The translations under genes and the position numbers were made by a program. A stretch of DNA of 12,042 bases, taken from the NCBI GenBank assembly GCA_030018745.1, contig JASEHB010000029.1, forward strand, positions 1 to 12,042, written 5' to 3'. Below the pieces are notes generated by a model. It made no database searches and was not told the DNA's origin. It saw only the letters and a program-made list of their open reading frames with translations. This stretch comes from Desulfatibacillaceae bacterium. GTDB taxonomy: Bacteria; Desulfobacterota; Desulfobacteria; Desulfobacterales; Desulfatibacillaceae. Shown piece after piece: positions 6,396 to 12,042 of this stretch (positions are counted from its first letter, which is position 1; every line of letters begins with the position of its first letter).

Positions 6396-9149
6396 ATGGT
6401 AGGCATCACATCATACGGCGCGTACATTCCCAGGATGAGGTTGGACCGTATGTCAATCTTCCAGGCCATGGGCTGGTTCGCCCCGGCAATCATGGTTGTG
6501 GCCCAGGGCGAGCGCTCCATGTGCTACTGGGATGAGGATTCGCTCACAATGGGCGTTTCCGCAGCCCAGGACTGCCTGAAGGGCATGGACAAGAGCAAGC
6601 TGGACGGCGCTTACTTTGCGTCCACCACCTTCCCTTATGCAGACCGCCAGAATGCAGGCATCATAAAGGCCGCCCTGAATCTCAAAGACAACATCACCTC
6701 CGCAGACTTCACCGGGTCCATAAGGGCCGGGGCAAGTGCGGTGCTTGCAGGCATAAACGCAGTTGCAAGCGGCGAGCGCAGCAATGTGCTTGTTGCAGCA
6801 GCAGACAAACGCGAAACCCGGCCCGCGTACTTCTATGAAATGTGGTACGGAGACGGCGCAGGCGCCCTGACCCTTGGCAAAGACAATGTTGTTGCCGAGT
6901 ACCTTGGCTCCCACACCGTGACCCACGACTTTGTGGATCACTACCGGGGCGGCCTGAACCGCTTTGACTATGTTTGGGAAGAGCGCTGGGCAAGGGATGA
7001 AGGCTATTCCAAGATTTATCCTGAAGCCATAAACGGCCTTTTGAAGAAACTCAACCTTTCGGCCAAGGATGTTTCCAAGTTCGCCTTCCCCTGCATCTTC
7101 AAGGCGGAGTACAAGGGAATCGCCAAGTCAATAGGCGCAAAGCCAGAGCAGATAGTGGACAACAAGCACGAGGTCTGCGGCGAGTGCGGAACAGCCCACA
7201 GCCTTATCATGTTCATTTCCGCCCTGGAAGATGCCAAGCCCGGCGACATCATTGTCATGGCCGCATTTGGCCAGGGCTGCGATGCAATGGCCTTCAAGGT
7301 AACTGAAGAGATATTGAAGCTTGCCCCCCGTGACGGCTTTGCAGGCTGCATTGCCAGCAAAAAGGTCATTGACAACTACAACAAGTTTCTGGTGTGGCGT
7401 CAGCTCATCACCCCGGAAATGGGCATCAGGGCCGAAGCTCCCACCCAGACGGCCATGTCCACCCTGTGGCGCAAGAACAAGATGATTCTTGGCCTTGTGG
7501 GCGGCAAGTGCACAAAGTGCGGCACCCCCCAGTTCCCCAAGCAGGATATCTGCGTGAATCCGGACTGCGGCGCGCACCAAAGCCAGGAGGACTACGAGTT
7601 CTCCTCCCGCACAAGTTACATCAAGACCTTCACGGGCGACCTGCTCTCCGTGTCCGTTGATCCGCCCAACAAGTACGGCCTCATTCAGTTTGAGGGCGGC
7701 GGCCGCTACATGTGCGACTTCACGGACTGCGACCATGAGGAGCTCAAAGTCGGCCTGCCCATGAAGATGATGTTCCGCCGCCGCTATGTTGATAAAGAGC
7801 GGGGCTTCACCAACTACTTCTGGAAGGCCACCCCTGATCGCCCCAAAATGGCCGAGCTTGCAAAGGTGCGCTTTGACGGCCGCGTGGCGGTCATCACTGG
7901 TGCTGGCGGCGGCCTTGGCCGCATATATGCCCTTGAGCTTGCCAAGCGCGGCTGCAAGGTGGTGGTAAACGATCTGGGCGGCTCGCGGGACGGCTCCGGC
8001 GGCGGCGATGCAACCCCGGCCCAGAAGGTTGTGGATGAGATCAAGGCCCTTGGGGGCGAGGCTGTCGCCAATTACGACAATGTGGCAACCCAGCAAGGCG
8101 GCGAGAACATCATCAAAACCGCCCTTGATACCTACGGCACGGTTGACATTCTCATCAACAATGCGGGCATTCTGCGGGACAAGAGCTTCCTCAAGATGGA
8201 GCCTGAAAACTGGAAGGCTGTTCTGGATGTGCATTTGAACGGCGCATACTTTGTCACCAAGCCCGCCTTTGAGATAATGCGTGAAAAAGGCTTTGGCCGC
8301 ATCATCATGACAAGCTCGGCAGCAGGCCTTTACGGCAACTTCGGCCAGACCAACTACTCGGCAGCCAAGATGGCCCTTGTGGGGCTGATGAACACCTTGA
8401 AGCTTGAGGGAAACAAGTACAACATCAAGGTGAACACCCTGGCCCCCATTGCGGCATCCCGCCTCACAGAAGACATCATGCCGCCGGACATCTTTGCCAA
8501 GATGAAGCCTGAATTCGTGTCGCCCCTTGTTCTTTATCTTGCAAGCGAGGACTGCAAGGCCACCGGCCACATCTACAATGCAGGCATGGGCTACTACAAC
8601 CGCGCAGCCTTTATTACCGGCCCCGGCATACAGCTTGGCGACCCGGCCAACCCGCCGTCCATTGAGGACATTGCCGACAACTGGGCGGACATAAACGACC
8701 TGGATGGCGGCAAGGAGCTCAATGACGCCACAGCAGCCCTGATGGATCTGGCCACACCCAAGGTTCCCAAAGAGGACAAGCCCAAGGCCCAAGCTCCGGC
8801 AGCAGGCGGTGGAGGCGGAGGCGGCGCGAGTGTTGCCCCCATCTTTGATGCAATGCCCGCCCACTTCAAACCCGATGCCGCAGCAGGCGTGGATGTTGTG
8901 TTCCAGTACAACATCTCGGGTTCGGGCGGCGGAGACTGGTTTGTGGCCATAAAGGATTCGGCCTGCACAGTGACAAAGGGCCAGCACGAGAAGCCCACGG
9001 CCACCTTGCAGCTTTCTGATGAAGACTGCATGGCCATGTTCACCGGCAAGCTCAACCCCATGACAGCCTTTACATCCGGCAAGCTTGTCATCAAGGGCGA
9101 TGTCATGAAAACCCAGATAATCGAAAAGGTTTTCGAACCACCCAAATAG
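6396..9149 (+). CDS. HMG-CoA-synthase-like/DUF35/SDR/SCP2 four-part fusion, 917 aa
   Basis: Residues 1-340 resemble the thiolase-fold HMG-CoA synthase family of archaeal type. The expected catalytic residues appear lost: by hand alignment Glu is Thr77 (ASTTFPYA), Cys falls at Ser108/Ile109 (TGSIRAGAS) and His at Ala230 (KFAFPCIFK). Residues 365-480 are a DUF35 module with an intact zinc ribbon (Cys372, Cys375, Cys386, Cys391) and an OB-like fold. Residues 495-790 are an SDR with TGAGGGLG (501-508), NNAG (588-591), Ser641, Tyr654 and Lys658, so it should be active. A seven-glycine linker leads to an SCP2 domain (812-917). AAGGAG at 6383-6388 supports the start. The thiolase gene begins 15 bases after the stop. 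DUF35 proteins partner thiolase-fold enzymes in archaeal HMG-CoA synthesis, BbsAB and steroid aldolases, so this protein probably binds the next gene's thiolase. The role of the first domain is inferred only. Confidence 0.9.
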   Translation: MVGITSYGAYIPRMRLDRMSIFQAMGWFAPAIMVVAQGERSMCYWDEDSLTMGVSAAQDCLKGMDKSKLDGAYFASTTFPYADRQNAGIIKAALNLKDNITSADFTGSIRAGASAVLAGINAVASGERSNVLVAAADKRETRPAYFYEMWYGDGAGALTLGKDNVVAEYLGSHTVTHDFVDHYRGGLNRFDYVWEERWARDEGYSKIYPEAINGLLKKLNLSAKDVSKFAFPCIFKAEYKGIAKSIGAKPEQIVDNKHEVCGECGTAHSLIMFISALEDAKPGDIIVMAAFGQGCDAMAFKVTEEILKLAPRDGFAGCIASKKVIDNYNKFLVWRQLITPEMGIRAEAPTQTAMSTLWRKNKMILGLVGGKCTKCGTPQFPKQDICVNPDCGAHQSQEDYEFSSRTSYIKTFTGDLLSVSVDPPNKYGLIQFEGGGRYMCDFTDCDHEELKVGLPMKMMFRRRYVDKERGFTNYFWKATPDRPKMAELAKVRFDGRVAVITGAGGGLGRIYALELAKRGCKVVVNDLGGSRDGSGGGDATPAQKVVDEIKALGGEAVANYDNVATQQGGENIIKTALDTYGTVDILINNAGILRDKSFLKMEPENWKAVLDVHLNGAYFVTKPAFEIMREKGFGRIIMTSSAAGLYGNFGQTNYSAAKMALVGLMNTLKLEGNKYNIKVNTLAPIAASRLTEDIMPPDIFAKMKPEFVSPLVLYLASEDCKATGHIYNAGMGYYNRAAFITGPGIQLGDPANPPSIEDIADNWADINDLDGGKELNDATAALMDLATPKVPKEDKPKAQAPAAGGGGGGGASVAPIFDAMPAHFKPDAAAGVDVVFQYNISGSGGGDWFVAIKDSACTVTKGQHEKPTATLQLSDEDCMAMFTGKLNPMTAFTSGKLVIKGDVMKTQIIEKVFEPPK
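7881..9146 (+). repeat. Paralogous SDR-SCP2 block, copy 2
   Basis: This is the second copy of the block at 5072-6310. The proteins share an unbroken identical stretch of 55 residues, from YALELAKRG to YDNVAT. The copies differ most in the interdomain linker: Ala/Pro-rich in copy 1, glycine-rich and seven codons longer in total here. Both copies keep the SDR catalytic residues and the SCP2 core. Confidence 0.9.
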
Positions 9150-9156
9150 GAGGAGG
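9148..9156 (+). promoter_or_regulatory. Shine-Dalgarno overlapping the preceding stop codon
   Basis: AGGAGGAGG overlaps the TAG stop (9147-9149) of the four-part fusion and serves the ATG at 9165. This suggests translational coupling and near-equal production of the two proteins, as expected for complex partners. Confidence 0.75.
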
Positions 9157-9164
9157 TATCCACC

Positions 9165-10373
9165 ATGGCCACAGGAATCAGAGACAAGGTAGCGATCATC
9201 GGTATGGGCTGCACCCGTTTCGGCGAGCGCTGGGATGTGGGCGGCGAGGAACTCCTCGTTGAGGCTTTTGAGGAAGCTATCGCTGACGCTGGAATCGAAA
9301 AGAAGGACATCCAGGCTGCATGGTTTGGCACCTGCCTGGAAGAGATAAATGTGGGCAAGAGCGGCCTGCCGCTTTCAACAAGCCTGCGGCTTCCCAACAT
9401 TCCGGTCACGCGCACGGAAAACTACTGCGCCACCGGAACGGAAGCCTTCCGGGGTGCGGTCTATGCCGTGGCTTCGGGCGCTTACGACATCTGCCTTGCC
9501 CAGGGCCTGGAAAAGCTCAAGGACACGGGTTACGGCGGCCTGCCCAACCCCGGCTCCAACGGCGGCACCCTGCCCTGGCAGTGGTGGCCCAACCTTACGG
9601 CCCCCGGCTCATTCGCCCAGCTTGCTTCGGCCTACGGCGCAAAATACAAGAGAAGCGATGCCCAGATAAAGGACGCCATGAGCCACATCTCGGCCAAGAG
9701 CCATGTAAACGGGGCCAAGAATCCCAAGGCTCACCTTCGCAAGGTTGTCAGCAAGGACCAGATAAAGGCGTCCCCCATCATCGCCCATCCATTGGGACTT
9801 TTTGACTGCTGCGGCGTTTCGGACGGCTCGGCCTGCGCCATTGTCACCACGCCGGAAATCGCCAAGAAGCTTGGCAAAAAGGACATCATCTCGGTCAAGG
9901 CCCTTCAGCTTGCCCTTTCCAGCGGTTCGGAAATGGCCTTTGACGACTGGGACGGCGACCACTTTGTCACCACCAGCATTTGCAGCAAGCGGGCTTATGC
10001 GGAAGCGGGAATCACAAATCCCCGCGAGGAAATCTCCATGATGGAGGTTCACGACTGCTTCTCCATCACGGAGCTTGTAACCTACGAGGATTTGCACATC
10101 TCCCCGCGCGGCAAGGCCATTGATGACATCTTGAGCGGCTTTTACGATGCTGATGGCGGCCTGCCCTGCCAGATTGACGGCGGGCTGAAGTGCTTCGGGC
10201 ACCCCATCGGCGCATCAGGCCTTCGGATGCTCTATGAAATGTACCTCCAGCTCCAGGGCAAGGCCGGCGAGCGCCAGCTCAAAGACCCCAAACTGGGCCT
10301 CACCCACAATCTGGGCGGCTTCCCGTTCATGAATGTGTGCGCCATCTCCATTGTGGGCAAGCTGGATGCCTGA
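9165..10373 (+). CDS. SCP-x-type thiolase (3-ketoacyl-CoA thiolase), 402 aa
   Basis: This enzyme should cleave a 3-ketoacyl-CoA with CoA to release a shortened acyl-CoA and acetyl-CoA (or another acyl-CoA). The full thiolase residue set is visible: nucleophile Cys88 in ENYCATGTEAF, His296 in the HDCF motif that is typical of the SCP-x branch, His346 in GHPIGASG, and Cys392 in the C-terminal NLGGFPFMNVCAISI motif. Keeping Cys88 argues for true thiolase chemistry rather than the Cys-less aldolase chemistry of Ltp2-like relatives. Length is normal for this branch, which lacks its own SCP2 domain; SCP2 modules are instead attached to the two neighbouring fusions. The gene lies 15 bases after the DUF35-containing fusion, the arrangement expected for a thiolase-DUF35 complex such as archaeal thiolase/HMGCS or BbsAB. 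Substrate unknown. Confidence 0.94.
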   Translation: MATGIRDKVAIIGMGCTRFGERWDVGGEELLVEAFEEAIADAGIEKKDIQAAWFGTCLEEINVGKSGLPLSTSLRLPNIPVTRTENYCATGTEAFRGAVYAVASGAYDICLAQGLEKLKDTGYGGLPNPGSNGGTLPWQWWPNLTAPGSFAQLASAYGAKYKRSDAQIKDAMSHISAKSHVNGAKNPKAHLRKVVSKDQIKASPIIAHPLGLFDCCGVSDGSACAIVTTPEIAKKLGKKDIISVKALQLALSSGSEMAFDDWDGDHFVTTSICSKRAYAEAGITNPREEISMMEVHDCFSITELVTYEDLHISPRGKAIDDILSGFYDADGGLPCQIDGGLKCFGHPIGASGLRMLYEMYLQLQGKAGERQLKDPKLGLTHNLGGFPFMNVCAISIVGKLDA

Positions 10374-10391
10374 TTTTAACAGGCGCTTGTT

Positions 10392-10445
10392 AAAAAAAAA
10401 TACAGGCAGCAGGGGGCTTTGGGGTTTTGCTCCAAGGCCCCCTGC
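10392..10445 (-). terminator. Terminator-like hairpin after the thiolase gene, with its T-run on the minus strand
   Basis: Arms of 14 bases, GCAGGGGGCTTTGG (10409-10422) and CCAAGGCCCCCTGC (10432-10445), pair with a single mismatch or wobble around nine bases. On the + strand no T-run follows. Read on the minus strand, nine T residues (complement of 10392-10400) follow eight bases after the stem. Both neighbouring genes are on the + strand, so an orientation-specific terminator is puzzling. On the + strand the stem may cause partial termination or protect the upstream mRNA. Confidence 0.4.
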
Positions 10446-10484
10446 AACCGGGCGCTTTTCACTATGCTTGGCATTACAATTTTC

Positions 10485-10796
10485 ATGAATACCAGCATGG
10501 AGGAAGTAATAGCATTCAAGTGCTGCGCCCTGCCGGACCAAAACCTTGAAATACATCTGCACAACACCGGCAAAGAAGCCCTCTCCATAAAAAGCCGGTT
10601 TGTGCTGGATGACGGCCCAAAGCCTTTGACAATAACCGCTGTTTATCCGCCAACAGGCATAAAGCTTGCCCCAGGCCAGACAGCGGCCATCTACACCAGC
10701 ATGGATGAAAGGGTCTGGGAGCAATACCGCTCCATACGCTTTGAGGAGCAGGGCGGCATATTCCACAGTTTTGCCATCAACACCAACAAGGGCTGA
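10485..10796 (+). CDS. Small protein of unknown function, probable beta-sandwich, about 103 aa
   Basis: I do not recognise this family. The frame carries normal codon use for the window. The protein has no signal peptide or membrane segment with this start. The pattern NLEIHLHNTGKEALSI, then SRFVLDD, then a proline-containing loop and KLAPGQTAAIYTSMD, looks like alternating beta strands of an immunoglobulin-like fold; the LAPGQ turn is common in such folds. There is no catalytic motif. The start is uncertain: ATG codons at 10464, 10485 and 10497 are possible, as is a TTG at 10419 inside the preceding hairpin, and none has a good Shine-Dalgarno. It lies between the thiolase and the acyl-CoA dehydrogenase with only 44 bases to the latter, so it is probably co-transcribed with it. 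An accessory or assembly role is possible but not shown. Confidence 0.6.
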   Translation: MNTSMEEVIAFKCCALPDQNLEIHLHNTGKEALSIKSRFVLDDGPKPLTITAVYPPTGIKLAPGQTAAIYTSMDERVWEQYRSIRFEEQGGIFHSFAINTNKG

Positions 10797-10840
10797 AAAA
10801 ATGGCCGGAGTACGCGGCCCCAAAAGCACGGGAGAATGCA

Positions 10841-11986
10841 ATGGAAATTCTCAATTACACCGATGACCACAAGAAGTTTCGGGAAGACCTGCGCGCATTT
10901 CTGGCAAAGGAGGTCAACCCCTTTATTCCCCAGTGGGAAAAGGATCACATTGTGCCAAAGGAGGTCTGGCGCAAGATGGGCGAAGCCGGTTTCCTCTGCA
11001 CAGCCCAGGAAAAGGAATTCGGCGGCCACGGCAAGGACTTCCTTTATTCGGTCATCGTGTGCGAGGAAACATCGCGCACGGGCTTTACCGGCCTAACCGC
11101 CTCCTTGCACAGCGACATCGTGGTGCCCTACATCGAAACTTTCGGCACGCCGGAGCAGAAGAAAAAGTACATCCCCAAATGCGCTTCGGGCGAGTGCATA
11201 AGCGCTGTCGCCATGACAGAGCCTGACCACGGCTCGGACCTGGCCTCCATGACAACAATTTTTGAGGAGGACGGGGATCATTATGTCATCAACGGCACAA
11301 AAACCTTCATCAGCAACGGCATAAACTGCGGACTGGTGGTGGTTGCCGCCCGCGACCCCCGCGCTGACAACCCCTATCAGGCCATTTCCATGTTCATTGT
11401 GGAAGACGGCACGCCGGGATTTGGCCGGGGCAAGCACCTGGAAAAAATGGGCTGGCACAGCCAGGACACTGCCGAGCTTTTCTTCTCCAAATGCCGCATT
11501 CCCAAAGCAAACCTTCTTGGCCAGCTTGGCGGAGGATTCATCATCCTCATGGAAAAGCTCCAGCAGGAGCGACTTGTCTGCGCCATAGGCGCAGTCTGCG
11601 CTGCCGAGCAGGTGGTGGAAAAGGTCATCGAATACTGCAAGAACACAAAGGAGCCAAGCGGCAAGCCCATATCCAAAAACCAGGGCACCCAGTTCGCCCT
11701 GGTGGAAATGGCAACCGAGGCCAAGCTTGGCCGCGTGTTTGTGGACAAGCTCATTGCCGACCACATGGAAAAGAAAGCCGTTGTGGTGGAAGTCTCCATG
11801 GCCAAATACTGGACAACCGACCTGGCCAAACGGACCGTTGACAGGGCAATGGACATCGTGGGCGATCCGGGCTACCTGGAAGCCTTCGGCCTTGCACGCG
11901 GATTCAGGGATGTGCGCGTTATGCCCATATTTGCCGGCACAAACGAAATCATGAAGCGCATTGCCGCAGGCTTCATGGGCCTGTAA
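10841..11986 (+). CDS. Acyl-CoA dehydrogenase, 381 aa
   Basis: This FAD enzyme should oxidise an acyl-CoA to the trans-2-enoyl-CoA, passing electrons to electron-transferring flavoprotein, the first step of the round completed by the upstream genes. The three-domain acyl-CoA dehydrogenase fold is evident. The FAD/substrate motif AMTEPDHGSD is at 124-133, FISNG at 156-160, and the C-terminal motif FAGTNEIMKR near residue 364. The usual catalytic Glu of the EGT motif is Ala365. Glu243 in KLQQERLV occupies the alternative catalytic position used by isovaleryl-CoA and long-chain acyl-CoA dehydrogenases, so the protein should be active and belong to that type, which often accepts branched or long substrates. 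A GGGAGA stretch precedes the ATG. No ETF genes are in the window. It is the last gene of the probable operon, followed by hairpins. Confidence 0.94.
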   Translation: MEILNYTDDHKKFREDLRAFLAKEVNPFIPQWEKDHIVPKEVWRKMGEAGFLCTAQEKEFGGHGKDFLYSVIVCEETSRTGFTGLTASLHSDIVVPYIETFGTPEQKKKYIPKCASGECISAVAMTEPDHGSDLASMTTIFEEDGDHYVINGTKTFISNGINCGLVVVAARDPRADNPYQAISMFIVEDGTPGFGRGKHLEKMGWHSQDTAELFFSKCRIPKANLLGQLGGGFIILMEKLQQERLVCAIGAVCAAEQVVEKVIEYCKNTKEPSGKPISKNQGTQFALVEMATEAKLGRVFVDKLIADHMEKKAVVVEVSMAKYWTTDLAKRTVDRAMDIVGDPGYLEAFGLARGFRDVRVMPIFAGTNEIMKRIAAGFMGL

Positions 11987-11997
11987 AAGCAAGTTGT

Positions 11998-12042
11998 CTG
12001 CAAAAAATTTGCAGGGGGGAAACTTTTTTGTAAAAAAGTTTC
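11998..12042 (+). terminator. Probable operon terminator, cut by the window end
   Basis: Two stems follow the dehydrogenase stop. CTGCAAA and TTTGCAG (within 11998-12014) form a short hairpin with a three-base loop. Next, GAAACTTTTTT (12019-12029) pairs perfectly with AAAAAAGTTTC (12032-12042) around GT. Five more G residues precede the second stem (12014-12018), and the matching C residues, if present, would lie beyond the window, so the true stem may be longer. It is a likely bidirectional or + strand terminator; the end is not visible. Confidence 0.55.

Noticed and set aside
6396..7400. The first domain of the fusion as an active HMG-CoA synthase of an isoprenoid pathway
   Set aside because: The Glu, Cys and His expected for catalysis are not at their positions, and the neighbouring genes are catabolic.
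7128..8987. Long open frame of 619 codons on the minus strand
   Set aside because: It lies wholly within the 917-residue fusion, has no recognisable motif, and is Ala/Gly/His-rich as expected for a shadow frame opposite GC-biased codons. The + strand frame has clear domains and a ribosome binding site.
5072..9146. The SDR-SCP2 duplication as a sign of a transposon or insertion sequence
   Set aside because: The repeat borders match protein domain borders. There is no transposase, terminal inverted repeat or target-site duplication.
1..12042. CRISPR arrays, tRNA or rRNA genes, phage or toxin-antitoxin systems
   Set aside because: I saw no regularly spaced repeats, no tRNA- or rRNA-like stretches, and no genes of these types.

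Overview
This window looks like part of the chromosome of an anaerobic, lipid- or hydrocarbon-degrading bacterium, most likely a Desulfobacterota (former Deltaproteobacteria) sulfate reducer. That placement is an inference. It rests on mid-range GC content with GC-rich third codon positions, strong AAAGGAGG-type ribosome binding sites, and a dense set of fused acyl-CoA beta-oxidation enzymes next to a TetR regulator. No 16S rRNA or other phylogenetic marker beyond miaA is present. All genes that can be supported lie on the + strand.

Layout: (1) 1-265 is an AT-rich non-coding leader with TTGACA-like words and a perfect GC-rich inverted repeat. (2) 266-2143 encodes an AMP-forming acyl-CoA synthetase with a C-terminal extension. 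(3) 2294-3229 is the housekeeping tRNA-modification gene miaA. (4) 3266-3314 is a promoter followed directly by a 9-2-9 palindrome, and 3388-3990 encodes a TetR-family repressor. (5) 4196-11986 is a probable operon of five genes: a hydratase-2 (MaoC)/SDR/SCP2 fusion, an HMG-CoA-synthase-like/DUF35/SDR/SCP2 fusion, an SCP-x-type thiolase, a small protein of unknown function, and an acyl-CoA dehydrogenase. The window ends inside a hairpin that probably terminates this operon.

Together the genes supply a complete beta-oxidation round: activation (ligase), alpha,beta-dehydrogenation (acyl-CoA dehydrogenase), hydration (hydratase-2 domain), oxidation of the hydroxyacyl-CoA (two SDR domains) and thiolysis (thiolase with a DUF35 partner). 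Hydratase-2 and its SDR partner are the parts of peroxisomal multifunctional enzyme type 2 (MFE-2), so an R-hydroxyacyl-CoA route is expected. The same five activities, as separate proteins, make up the Bbs pathway for benzylsuccinate. Here they are fused, carry two SCP2 lipid-binding modules, and sit beside a ketosynthase-like domain that has lost the usual Glu/Cys/His catalytic residues.

The most unusual item is the 917-residue protein at 6396-9149. It appears to fuse the scaffold half of an archaeal-type thiolase/HMG-CoA synthase/DUF35 complex to a dehydrogenase and a sterol-carrier domain. Its SDR-SCP2 half is a paralogue of the same half of the preceding gene, with a nearly identical DNA patch that suggests recent gene conversion. 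The substrate cannot be read from the sequence; a bulky, branched or polycyclic hydrophobic acyl-CoA is a reasonable guess.
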